Origin: Erwinia sp. S63
GTDB lineage: Bacteria; Pseudomonadota; Gammaproteobacteria; Enterobacterales; Enterobacteriaceae
Assembly (NCBI RefSeq): GCF_016625195.1
Contig: NZ_JACVUP010000001.1
Location: forward strand, 558,001-622,000
Length of the DNA stretch: 64,000 nt
Direction of reading: 5' to 3'
Below the pieces are notes generated by a model. It saw only the letters and a program-made list of their open reading frames with translations. It searched no databases and had not been told where the DNA came from. This document shows, piece by piece, positions 1 through 7,486 of the stretch. The stretch's first letter is position 1. Each line of letters begins with the position of its first letter. Both the position numbers and the translations under genes were made by a program.

Positions 1-1
1 C

Positions 2-178
2 ATCTACCGAACCATTACCCGCGACGTAATGAAATATGTGCAGGATCCGAATCGCACTGTGTGCAGGTTTGATAATGATGCTGTCAGCATGCGGCAGCGA
101 GCAACCGACGCGGCTAACAATATCGCAGGATTTGATGGGCCCGACGCGCAAGCTCAGTCCGGCGGGAAAGGACAGTGA
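2..178 (+). CDS. Rz-like i-spanin, C-terminal part (prophage lysis)
   Basis: The frame is open from the left edge and ends at TGA 176-178, giving 58 residues beginning IYRTITRDVMKYV and containing a DAVSMRQRATDAAN stretch typical of the periplasmic C terminus of lambdoid Rz proteins. Rz is the inner-membrane half of the spanin complex that disrupts the outer membrane at the end of lysis. The N-terminal membrane anchor lies outside the window. A lipoprotein ORF overlaps it in another frame, which is the classic Rz/Rz1 nested arrangement and is the strongest support for the call. Confidence 0.7.
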   Translation: MYRTITRDVMKYVQDPNRTVCRFDNDAVSMRQRATDAANNIAGFDGPDAQAQSGGKGQ

Positions 179-275
179 TGCAGACCTGCAATCGGATGTT
201 GAGAGTGCGGAGTGTGTGAGAACCCTCCGCCTCAACACTTACCGATGGCAGGCGTGGTATAGGGCATCACAATAG
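36..275 (+). CDS. Rz1-like o-spanin lipoprotein
   Basis: This 79-residue ORF lies almost entirely out of frame within and beyond the Rz reading frame. It starts with a short basic segment (MCRIRIALC), a hydrophobic stretch and a lipobox LSAC with the acceptor cysteine at residue 19, so it should be an outer-membrane lipoprotein after signal peptidase II cleavage. Rz1 partners Rz to fuse or breach the outer membrane during phage lysis. The part after the Rz stop has no clear match, so the true C terminus may have been altered. The product may never be made if the prophage is silent. Confidence 0.65.
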   Translation: MCRIRIALCAGLIMMLSACGSEQPTRLTISQDLMGPTRKLSPAGKDSDADLQSDVESAECVRTLRLNTYRWQAWYRASQ

Positions 276-343
276 CGCTAACGCGATCCATAGAAATTAA
301 TTTAAGCTGTTACTCTTATGTAAATCTTAATGGATAGCCGTAT

Positions 344-622
344 ATGCAGGGATATTTAAGAGACTATAAAGGGGCGTTTCAGCGCGGGTACAAGCTAGGA
401 TGGAAGCGATGGATTATGTTTTCTCTGAAAAGTGTCTTACTGTTCATTGTCCTTTACATTGCAATCTGCTGCTTTCAATACGCGCTCCTGTTCTACACCC
501 CACTGTACGAACATGTCACTGTCAACGAGGTACAGCTATCCAGCCTGCTAGCAATTACCCTCATGCTGCTGATTAGCGCCATGCCAAGCATTATTTATCT
601 GGTCAAGCTTAGCTTTCGTTGA
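344..622 (+). CDS. small two-helix membrane protein, prophage-associated
   Basis: This 92-residue protein has a basic N terminus (residues 1-24) followed by two strongly hydrophobic segments at roughly residues 26-50 and 66-88, separated by a polar loop. I do not recognise the family. It sits between the spanin genes and the terminase small subunit, where lambdoid phages carry varied small cargo genes. The ribosome binding site is weak. It could be a small membrane-active phage protein, but nothing in the sequence shows this. Confidence 0.45.
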   Translation: MQGYLRDYKGAFQRGYKLGWKRWIMFSLKSVLLFIVLYIAICCFQYALLFYTPLYEHVTVNEVQLSSLLAITLMLLISAMPSIIYLVKLSFR

Positions 623-665
623 ATACTGGGCAATGGGCGCATTTTCTAGTGCGCCCGGTGATATG

Positions 666-1103
666 CTATGCAGATATCAATTTATTCTCGTACGCTGAAG
701 TTAAGATTTTATTGAATACAGCAATTTCAATATTCCTGTCGTATTCAGTATCAAAAACCTCCTCTGAAACTGGATAGTCGAAAGTAAGTTCGCCGCTAAA
801 TCGCAGATAGCATTTGAGCAGAGATACCTCTTCCTCTTTAACAGTTGTGAAAAATTCGACTTCAGAAATTAAATCCTTGTTTGAAAGAATGAACTTATCC
901 CTGCTGTTAAAGAAGAAGTTAAGTTTTGGCATTTGCGCACAGAACTTACCATCTTCAAGTCTTCCGGTGATGGCTGTATGGAAAAAATCGCGTGATTGCC
1001 AGTAACGGAAAAGCCCATCATGAAAACCAGAAGTCACATTATCTAAGTGAGAGCCGTAATTTTTCATTGGCGTAGCAATGTCTGCAAGATTGACGTTACT
1101 CAT
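666..1103 (-). CDS. hypothetical protein, 145 aa, prophage cargo
   Basis: The start is placed at ATG 1101-1103 because AAGG lies six bases upstream; two further in-frame ATGs upstream lack such a site. The protein is acidic and soluble-looking, with no signal peptide or membrane segment and no motif I recognise. It is encoded opposite to the surrounding packaging genes, with its start only 20 bp from the start of the terminase small subunit. A reversed cargo gene in a phage packaging region is often a lysogenic-conversion or defence-type gene, but that is only inference from position. Confidence 0.5.
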   Translation of the reverse strand: MSNVNLADIATPMKNYGSHLDNVTSGFHDGLFRYWQSRDFFHTAITGRLEDGKFCAQMPKLNFFFNSRDKFILSNKDLISEVEFFTTVKEEEVSLLKCYLRFSGELTFDYPVSEEVFDTEYDRNIEIAVFNKILTSAYENKLISA

Positions 1104-1123
1104 AATCATCCTTAGGGGTTCAC

Positions 1124-1624
1124 ATGGCACTCACTGACAAACAAGAAATGTTCTGTCGCGAGTACCTCATCGATTTGAACGCCACGCAAGCGGCTATTGG
1201 GGCGGGGTACAGCGAAAAGTCTGCAAACCGCACCGGATCTGAAAACCTGTCAAAACCTGATATTGCGCAACGCATTGTCGACCTTAAATCAGGCCGCAAC
1301 GAAAGGGTAGAGGTAAACGCAGATTACGTGCTTCGTTGCGTAGTTGAGATTGACGAAATGGATGTGATCGACATCCTCAAAGATGACGGCTGGCTGAAGA
1401 TGGTTCATAAATGGCCGAAAGTCTGGCGCACTACTTTAAGCGGGCTGGACATCCTCACCACCGTCACCAACTTTGATGAAACGACGATGGAGAACATTCT
1501 CAAGAAGATTAAGTGGCAGGATAAGGTGAAGAATCTTGAGTTGCTCGGCAAGCCCATTAGCGTGATCGCATTCAAAGAGCAAGCGTCACATGAGCACACC
1601 GGAAAGAACGGTGGTGCTGACTAA
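1124..1624 (+). CDS. phage terminase small subunit (Terminase_2 family)
   Basis: At 166 residues this has the normal length of Terminase_2 small subunits. The N terminus (LTDKQEMFCREYLIDLNATQ, then AAIGAGYSEKSANRTGSENL) is the family's helix-turn-helix region, which binds the packaging initiation site and recruits the large subunit. The middle holds the usual oligomerisation region (VLRCVVEIDEMDVIDIL). The ORF is intact, unlike the two packaging genes after it. It belongs to a lambdoid-style module, while the portal downstream is P2-type, so its original partner is only partly present. Confidence 0.85.
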   Translation: MALTDKQEMFCREYLIDLNATQAAIGAGYSEKSANRTGSENLSKPDIAQRIVDLKSGRNERVEVNADYVLRCVVEIDEMDVIDILKDDGWLKMVHKWPKVWRTTLSGLDILTTVTNFDETTMENILKKIKWQDKVKNLELLGKPISVIAFKEQASHEHTGKNGGAD

Positions 1625-1662
1625 AGACGAATACAAAGCTGCGCGGCGGGAGATGTTGGAGG

Positions 1663-2443
1663 ATGACGACTGCTGAGCAGAAGAATTACGCGCGCCGCTT
1701 AGAATGTGAAGAGGATGGGCTGTATTACGCCAGATACTTCTTCAAACAACGCACCGGCGGCAAGATGATTGTCGCACCGCACCACAAAGTTATTCAGCAA
1801 ACGCTTGATCGCGTTATTAGTGGTGAGGTAACCCTACTGATAATCAACGTTCCGCTTGGCTACGCCAAAACAGAACTGGCGATCATCAACATGATGGGCC
1901 GAGGTCTAACGCTAAACAGCAGAGCTCGCGTCATGTACATGTCTTATTCACACAATCTGGCGCCTCTCAACTCATCAACCGCGCGCGGCATAATTAAGTC
2001 GAAAGCCTATCAGAGCATGTGGCCGATGGAGCTGCGCGATCACGCAGACAGCAAGGCGATGTAGTGGAATGAGTTTGGCGGCGGTGCTTATGCATCATCA
2101 GCTGCTGGTCAGGTTACAGGATTTCGCGCCGGACACATGGAGCCAGGCTTGCAGGGCGCGCAGATCATTGATAACCCGGTAGAGCCTGATGACGCTTACA
2201 GCGAAACCGTTCGTGACGGCGTGAATAACCGCTTTAACGAAACGATCAAATCACGCCTCGCGATTGAAACAACGCCGATGATTGTGATTATGCAGCGCAT
2301 CCACTACCACGACCTGAGTGGCTAGCCACAGCGAGGATGCCAGCCACACCGATGTCGCGTGGGCAATCATGCACGCACTGCTTAACGAACCGCTTACCGC
2401 TGCCAGCGGCGGCGCTAACCCTTCATTTATGGAATTCTACTGA
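1663..2443 (+). pseudogene. terminase large subunit, broken chimera of two phage types
   Basis: The first part encodes an N-terminal terminase ATPase (MTTAEQKNYARRL, then PHHKVIQQTLDRV and a Walker-A-like LLIINVPLGYAKTEL near residues 59-73). The frame is stopped by TAG at 2062-2064, in front of a TGG Trp codon, then continues in the same frame (WNEFGGGAYASSAAG, IETTPMIVIMQRIHYHDLSG) to TAG 2323-2325. At that point the sequence switches frame into a P2 gpP-like C terminus (SEDASHTDVAWAIMHALLNE, ending SFMEFY, TGA 2441-2443), which overlaps the portal ATG. The nuclease domain between the two halves is missing. It cannot make a working packaging motor. Confidence 0.8.
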
Positions 2444-3388
2444 TGAGCATACGCAACCGCCGCAAGGCATTTACCTCCACCGCCCAGCCCACGCAGGACG
2501 CGTCGCAGTCGCTTTAGGCGTTCAGCTTCGGCGAGCCGACGGCGGTACTCGATAAACGCGACATCATAGATTATGCCGAGTGTATTAATAATGGCCGCTG
2601 GCATGAACCGCCGGTCAGTTTCCACGGCCTCGCCAAAAGCCTGCGCTCGGCGGTACACCACAGCTCGCCTCTGTACGTGAAGCGCAACATTCTGGCCTCG
2701 ACGTTTATCTCTCACCCGCTGCTGAGCCAGCAGGAGTTCAGCAAGTTTGCGCTCGACTATCTGGTTTTCCGCAACGCCTTCGCCGAGCTCTGCCGCAACA
2801 CACTTGGCCAGCCGCTGAGGCTTGAAACGTCACCGGCCAAATATACGCGGCGCGGAGGATGGCGTTTACTGGTTTGTGAACGAGTAGAAGGAGGCGCACC
2901 AGTTCGACGCGAATCAGGTTTTCCACCTTATCGAAGCTGTACGGCCTGCCGGAATACCTCAGCGCGCTCAATTCCGCTTGGCTGAATGAGGCGGCGACGC
3001 TGTTTCGCCGCAAGTATTATCAGAACGGCGCGCACGCCAGTTACATTCTGTACATGACCGACGCGGCGCAGAGCAGCAGCGACATCGAGCGCATGCGTCA
3101 GGCGATGCGCGACACTATAGGGATCGGCAACTTCTGCAACCTGTTTATGTACGCGCCTAACGGCAAGCCGGAGGGATCAAAGTTTTGCCACTCAGCGAAG
3201 TGGCGACGAAAGACGATTTCTTTAACATCAAGAAGGCTAGCCGTGACGACCTGCTCAGCGCGCACCGCGTGCCGCCACAGATGATGGGCATCGTTCCGGA
3301 CAAAGCGGGCGGGTTCGGGGATGCAGTGAAGGCGGCGCAGGTGTTTGTGAGGAATGAGCTGACTCCGCTGCAAGAAAGAATTGAATAA
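2443..3388 (+). pseudogene. P2-type portal protein gpQ, degraded
   Basis: Pieces of the frame match P2 gpQ: FSFGEPTAVLDKRDIIDYAE, PPVSFHGLAKSLRSAVHHSS, YVKRNILASTFISHPLLSQQ, RLETSPAKYTRR, YGLPEYLSALNSAWLNEAAT, LSEVATKDDFFNIKKAS and FVRNELTPLQERIE. The gene carries an in-frame TAG after about 24 codons, frameshifts near 2857 and 3180, another stop near 2883, a short deletion before YGLPEYL, and a TAA right after LQERIE that removes the normal C terminus. The ATG overlaps the stop of the gpP-like tail as TGATG, the normal P2 P-Q junction. gpQ would form the portal ring for DNA entry; this copy is dead. Confidence 0.9.
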
Positions 3389-3469
3389 TTGGATTGGGAG
3401 TGACATTTTAAACAATACCTCTTTTAATACTATAGAGTACAACCAATGCGTTGCACTCTTCAGTAATAA

Positions 3470-4438
3470 TTACACTCTATTTAATACTATGTAGCCCATA
3501 TCATGATTCTTTTTGTTTATCGCTGATACTTCGTCTCTTAGATGTTGTCTAAAATCATCCAGATTATCAATGCTAACGAGTTCTTTTTCGATGATTCTTT
3601 CTGTAATTAGTAAATTGTATTCAGACTCGCTTGCTTTTTCAGGTGTACCTGTAATAGTCAGTATGGTTGCTATTAGCATTCCACCTAACCACAGGTGAAA
3701 AACATATGTTGCACAATGTTTTTTAATTGCCTCGGGTTCATATCCTTCGCCATCTACACCATACGTTAATCTCATGTCTCCCAAAGCAATATGATAAATA
3801 TTATAAAAGTTCTCTATTTTCTCTCTATTGCTGTAAGTGTCATTAATGCTGAACCTTAAAATGTCATTTAATTTGAATTTAGATGTTATCCAATAAATCC
3901 TTTCAATATTTTCAACCTCACCTTTCCAACTTTCAACTTCCGAGTGTAACGCATCTGCTTTTTGTTTTATGGAAAGGGAGACTTTAACCTCTGGGTTACC
4001 CTCTAATTCTACATCTAGTAATATATCACTCTTATCAAAACACATCCATTGCATCAATCTTGCTTGATTTAATAAATCATTTACAGAGTGTTTTTCATTC
4101 CCTATGGACATTTGATAAGTTGACGTGTTGTCACCAAAGCCAATCATTAAATCAAAGAATGCGGTCTTAAGGCGAATTCTTAGTAAATGCTGTGGTAGAT
4201 TTGGAATTGGAGGTATATATGCTTTCGCGCGAAAACTTATAGGCGATGAATATTTGTTTTCTCTGAATTTTACAATCACATTTAGATGATTCGCTGGCGA
4301 AGATACTTTGATTATCCCTTTATCTATTTTGTGCAGTGGCGTTGCTAGTTCAATTCCGAAACGCTTCTGGTTGATAGTAATATCTGAAACAGGGATGTCA
4401 TGATCATATCCTAAACTGGCTGCTATCATCCTGCTCAA
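3470..4438 (-). CDS. unrecognised 322-aa protein, second gene of AT-rich prophage cassette
   Basis: The protein is mixed beta/alpha, with a beta-rich first half (TPLHKIDKGIIKVSSPANHL, SSPISFRAKAYIPPIPNLPQ) and a helical second half containing one hydrophobic segment (YVFHLWLGGMLIATILTITG, about residues 243-262). I do not recognise its family. The listed start is TTG 4436-4438. The frame stays open another 29 codons, to 4525, and that stretch (VGFESGSGVLKFTTTNEDSL) looks like genuine coding sequence, but it has no ATG or GTG. It is in the same frame as the nuclease-like gene upstream, separated by tandem TAA TAA. Base composition is much richer in AT than the chromosome. A role with the upstream nuclease is inference from adjacency. 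Confidence 0.55.
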   Translation of the reverse strand: MSRMIAASLGYDHDIPVSDITINQKRFGIELATPLHKIDKGIIKVSSPANHLNVIVKFRENKYSSPISFRAKAYIPPIPNLPQHLLRIRLKTAFFDLMIGFGDNTSTYQMSIGNEKHSVNDLLNQARLMQWMCFDKSDILLDVELEGNPEVKVSLSIKQKADALHSEVESWKGEVENIERIYWITSKFKLNDILRFSINDTYSNREKIENFYNIYHIALGDMRLTYGVDGEGYEPEAIKKHCATYVFHLWLGGMLIATILTITGTPEKASESEYNLLITERIIEKELVSIDNLDDFRQHLRDEVSAINKKNHDMGYIVLNRV

Positions 4439-4528
4439 TGAATCTTCGTTAGTAGTAGTGAATTTTAAAACTCCAGATCCTGATTCGAACCCAACACTTT
4501 CAGTGAAGTTTATTTTCTTTTTTGCTTA

Positions 4529-5041
4529 TTAACTCATGCCATCCAGAATGAATTCTTCAATGGATTTTTTTAATTCTACCCCTGTTACTCCTGCTAACTT
4601 GTAGGTGCTATCATAGCTAATTCTCATGGTTGAGCTGTGAAGCTTCTTTTTCTTTTTTCCTTGCTCTGCAGCTCTAACTTTTCTTAATGTTTCTTCAATT
4701 AAACTCTCATCAAAATGAACAAGATAAAGGCTTTGAGGTTCTTTTTTATTGCCAAACTCAAGAAAAAGAAAAAAGGTTGGGAGAGGTGACTTACAAAACC
4801 GCAAAAGATTAGAAAGCTTAACTGCCGAAAATTTTCTCTCTTTAGTGGTGGACTTGATTTGTACTTTGCACTCAATAGGCCCTTTAGCAGTATCAGAACC
4901 AGAAGGTGTGTTTTCCAATGGGAAATCCAAGATATAATCCCAACCTGCCATGTCTTCTTCTGACTTATTACAGTTTATGTTCTCAGATGCACACAAAAAT
5001 TTAAAATAACTCTCGCCCATCGTGCCAATTTTTTGAGCCAT
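4529..5041 (-). CDS. DUF4365-like PD-(D/E)xK nuclease candidate
   Basis: This 170-residue protein has the arrangement of DUF4365/Mrr-like restriction-fold proteins: GTMGESYFKFL near the N terminus (Glu10), then GWDYILDF (Asp35), then ECKVQIKST with a Q-x-K pair (Gln61, Lys63). This E, D, QxK order is the usual metal-binding set of the fold. A lysine-rich stretch follows near residue 145. The start ATG 5039-5041 has AGGA just upstream. It is the first gene of a minus-strand pair lying between a P2-type cos site and the portal remnant, where P2-like phages carry anti-phage genes. The fold assignment comes from motif spacing only; substrate and activity are unknown. Confidence 0.55.
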   Translation of the reverse strand: MAQKIGTMGESYFKFLCASENINCNKSEEDMAGWDYILDFPLENTPSGSDTAKGPIECKVQIKSTTKERKFSAVKLSNLLRFCKSPLPTFFLFLEFGNKKEPQSLYLVHFDESLIEETLRKVRAAEQGKKKKKLHSSTMRISYDSTYKLAGVTGVELKKSIEEFILDGMS

Positions 5042-5171
5042 GCAATCCTATGCGCGTTAATTTGAATTAATTACAACAATACGATATTGAATGCAGTTCA
5101 ATAATTAAATATTCTTGTATTTATAGTCAATAGTATTACTTCGTCAAGCTGAGAGTGGCCTCGTGCGCGCA

Positions 5172-5190
5172 ATGCATTCCCCGCCACGCC
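5172..5190 (-). other. P2/186-type cohesive-end (cos) site
   Basis: On the minus strand the 19 bases read GGCGTGGCGGGGAATGCAT, followed by TGCGCGC. As I recall them, the 186 cohesive end is GGCGTGGCGGGGAAAGCAT and the P2 end GGCGAGGCGGGGAAAGCAC, so this differs from 186 at one position. Position and orientation also fit: reading from cos on this strand, the next phage genes are gpQ and then gpP, both in the opposite direction, exactly as at the P2 left end. In the phage, terminase nicks this site to make the linear genome. The known sequences are quoted from memory. Confidence 0.82.
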
Positions 5191-5325
5191 TGCCCGCTTT
5201 ATGCATCGCTTTTCATGCAGATGCATTCACCACACAAACCCGCGCCAGCTACGGGCGCTGCAGCGATCGGCGATCCTATCTGGATCATGCGAAATCATGC
5301 ATACAAATGCGCTTTACTGCACCAT

Positions 5326-5350
5326 GAATAAAGCCACCAATACGGTGGCT
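5326..5350 (-). terminator. possible terminator after small SOS-linked ORF
   Basis: On the minus strand AGCCACC, a five-base loop and GGTGGCT are followed by TTTATTC. It lies 28 bases after the stop of the ORF at 5378-5557. The T-run is short, so this is a moderate call. Confidence 0.45.
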
Positions 5351-5377
5351 GAGGGTAGGGCAGTTGGCGCGCAGATA

Positions 5378-5557
5378 TCATTCCGCCTGTCGGTAAATAG
5401 CATCCTGATAAATCGCTGTGTCTATCGTTCCGGCCATTTCACTTATCATCGACAGTGCCATTTTTAGTTCATCTTCTTTGCAGTGTGCAACAAGTGAAAC
5501 GTCGGCGATAAATTGAATGCGTGCAACAGTCTCGCCTAGATTGTCTAATTCCAGCAG
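5378..5557 (-). pseudogene. small phage ORF lacking a start codon
   Basis: The frame encodes 59 residues (LLELDNLGETVARIQFIADV, then CKEDELKMALSMISEM, ending IYRQAE, TGA 5378-5380). It has no ATG, GTG or TTG: the codon just before the leading CTG CTG is TAG (5558-5560), and a strong AAAGGGGAG ribosome binding site lies eight bases further upstream. A one-base change at an original ATG would explain this. It sits downstream of a LexA box and reads towards cos, the position of the LexA-controlled right-end operon in phage 186. The peptide does not look like Tum or DinI, and I do not recognise it. Confidence 0.55.
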
Positions 5558-5917
5558 CTAATTAACTCCCCTTTCAAATTTACACTGTATGTATAAACAG
5601 CATTGCACTATCAAGAAAGCGTAAAGATTCGCATGGTATCGATGCACTTAAGTGATGATTTCTTGAGCGCTTTGCTTGTTTAATTTGTTAGCTGCTGATG
5701 CATTAAATCACTGCAAAGCCGTCAACAGCTTGCGCCGATCACCCCGTCACTAACCACTTCGCTAAAGGCAGGCGTTAAAATCGTGGCGACTTGGGCAATA
5801 AAATTTTTAGATTATACTAAGTCAAATGCGTTCTGGCTGTTTGCATTTTGAGTATGTATAACGCAGTATCTCTTTTATTCTCATTTTAATACGTCATTTA
5901 AATAACATGGAGTAGTT
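5558..5917. other. intergenic stretch with LexA box
   Basis: No gene is seen apart from the ribosome binding site and LexA box that belong to the small minus-strand ORF. The part next to 5918 is AT-rich and probably holds the promoter of the membrane protein gene. Confidence 0.5.
5585..5600 (-). promoter_or_regulatory. LexA (SOS) box
   Basis: On the minus strand the 16-mer CTGTTTATACATACAG matches the LexA consensus CTGT-N8-ACAG with an AT-rich centre. It lies about 40 bases upstream of the ORF at 5378-5557, with the ribosome binding site between. In 186-like phages a LexA-controlled promoter at this end starts prophage induction, so a relic of that switch is a reasonable reading. Confidence 0.75.
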
Positions 5918-6724
5918 ATGCCCAATGGTAGCAGATTAAAAAGATCCTTTACTAAGGTTGCTGAAATTTATAAAAGGCTCGATATCCGGCAGAGGTTATA
6001 TCTTAATTTTATAATAATTATATTTTTATTCTCTGTTGGTTGTATTTTCTTTGGGGTTGAAAAAAGAAAGGTTTATTTTATTATTGTTCTTATTTATTGG
6101 AGTTCAATTGTAGTATTCGAATCTGTAAGTATATATAAAAGGTTGTATTCATTCACTGTAGGTAAGGTTTTACTATTAATTGGATTTACTCTATGCACTA
6201 ATGTCTCTTTGTCCATTGCAGGAGTCGTAATTAACGATATAACGACTGTTGCACCTTCGAACTTTCCTCACGCATTGATATTAATATCTATAGCGATTAT
6301 ACCGTTAATGACTGCAGCTATAATGCTGGTCATTTACACTACGATCTTTATAACGTTTCCTATATGGGGGTTCATACTTTTTGTTTATGATAATAATTTG
6401 AAAGAGATAATTTTCCCCGGTTATGAACCTCGAGATGGAAGTTTTCTATATAAAACAACTAAACTTATTCAGGTGTTGTCACTTGGTATTTATTGCGTCT
6501 TTTTTTACTCATTTTTTCATAGCATACTTAATGATTATACTAAATATTTATACTCGAAGTCGCAGGCATTTATTTACACTTTCGAAATGTATGAAAAATC
6601 ACCATGTGTCGGTTTACCTCCCGGTAAAGTGGCATTTATCAATGATGAACATGTTTTGATTGCACAGAGAGATAATGAAATAATGAAATTTATAACTCAC
6701 GAATGCGTTTATAAAAACAATTAA
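5918..6724 (+). CDS. AT-rich polytopic membrane protein, unknown function
   Basis: This 268-residue protein has about six hydrophobic segments (roughly residues 28-45, 50-68, 82-105, 118-142, 144-157 and 187-206). After the last one comes a soluble C-terminal tail of about 60 residues (KSPCVGLPPGKVAFINDEHV). The start follows a GGAGTAG ribosome binding site. Codon use is strongly AT-biased (many ATA, TTA, AAA), unlike the core genes, so the gene is probably acquired. I do not recognise the family. It sits on the far side of cos from the nuclease cassette, near where P2 carries accessory genes, so it may be phage cargo. Confidence 0.6.
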   Translation: MPNGSRLKRSFTKVAEIYKRLDIRQRLYLNFIIIIFLFSVGCIFFGVEKRKVYFIIVLIYWSSIVVFESVSIYKRLYSFTVGKVLLLIGFTLCTNVSLSIAGVVINDITTVAPSNFPHALILISIAIIPLMTAAIMLVIYTTIFITFPIWGFILFVYDNNLKEIIFPGYEPRDGSFLYKTTKLIQVLSLGIYCVFFYSFFHSILNDYTKYLYSKSQAFIYTFEMYEKSPCVGLPPGKVAFINDEHVLIAQRDNEIMKFITHECVYKNN

Positions 6725-7051
6725 AGACTTTGCAAAAGCTACAGCGTAATCTGGAATGGCGCTGTAGCCATTCAATCGCCATATTCTCAGTTAAGTTATT
6801 GATAAGTAATGGAGTGATAAAGTATTAGGTCTTTTTTTATATGATTGATTTTAATAATTAAATTAAGCTCTTCGCCTTAATTGACCGAAATTTTTATATC
6901 CTAATCAAATACGTATCCCGTAATCCTCCCCCAGCCTTTGCTCAAAATAACCACAAATCGTCCAGCTAATCCGCCAATCGCGCCACGCTGCACGTGCTAC
7001 ATTTCTTCTCAGCCACATACCAACCATGCCAGCCAAAACGAGAGACTTGAG
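6725..7051. other. intergenic boundary between prophage remnant and chromosome
   Basis: No gene is seen. An inverted repeat, GCTACAGCG at 6738-6746 with CGCTGTAGC at 6760-6768, lies just after the membrane protein gene and may end its transcript, although there is no T-run. The rest is AT-rich until about 6900. No tRNA or obvious attachment repeat was found. Confidence 0.5.
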
Positions 7052-7378
7052 ATGTTCAAACCTGCTGTTCTGTTCACCACAATCCTGCTGCTCAGTGGCT
7101 GTGCGCTGAAACAATACCCGCAATCACCCAAAGTCAGTGATGAAGAAGCGCAAACCTACAACTGTGCGGCACTGGATCAGGAAATTGCGAAATCCCACAG
7201 TGTGCAGCAGCAGATCGACAAAACCGGTGAGTTTGATGCGCTGACGGTGATTGGTTTTATCGGCGACTTTGGCATCGGCAACGGTATCGCTAAAGCTAGC
7301 GCTAACAAGCATGCCTCGACACGGTTAAATCAGCTGGAACAATTAAAAGCCGCGCGTTGCAGCCACCCAACGGCGTAA
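7052..7378 (+). CDS. small lipoprotein of unknown function
   Basis: The start at ATG 7052 is chosen because it opens a signal peptide with lipobox LLSGC (acceptor cysteine at residue 17); the longer upstream frame has no such feature. The mature part is about 92 residues, with two further cysteines (YNCAAL, AARCSH) that could form a disulfide. It also has a glycine-rich amphipathic stretch (VIGFIGDFGIGNGIAKASAN), seen in small envelope lipoproteins of enteric bacteria. No specific function can be assigned. It is the first gene with core-like base composition after the prophage. Confidence 0.7.
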   Translation: MFKPAVLFTTILLLSGCALKQYPQSPKVSDEEAQTYNCAALDQEIAKSHSVQQQIDKTGEFDALTVIGFIGDFGIGNGIAKASANKHASTRLNQLEQLKAARCSHPTA

Positions 7379-7486
7379 TGAATTCAAGCCAGCACCAAAG
7401 ATGCGGACATTTAACAGCAGCCAGTTAGCGTGAAAAATGGTATAAGAGTGCGCAATGTTTTTATTGCCGATTAATAAGGATCCTTC

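Larger units (their letters stand above)
5042..5377. other. intergenic stretch with phage cos region
   Basis: No gene is seen. It contains an AT-rich promoter-like part just upstream of the nuclease candidate (5042-5150), the cos remnant (5172-5190), three further ATGCAT words (5201, 5221, 5297) and a hairpin (5332-5350) that could end the small ORF at 5378-5557. Confidence 0.6.

Noticed and set aside
5201..5467. 88-codon plus-strand ORF over the cos region
   Set aside because: It overlaps cos, the hairpin and the antisense small ORF, has no ribosome binding site and its product is cysteine/histidine-rich nonsense.
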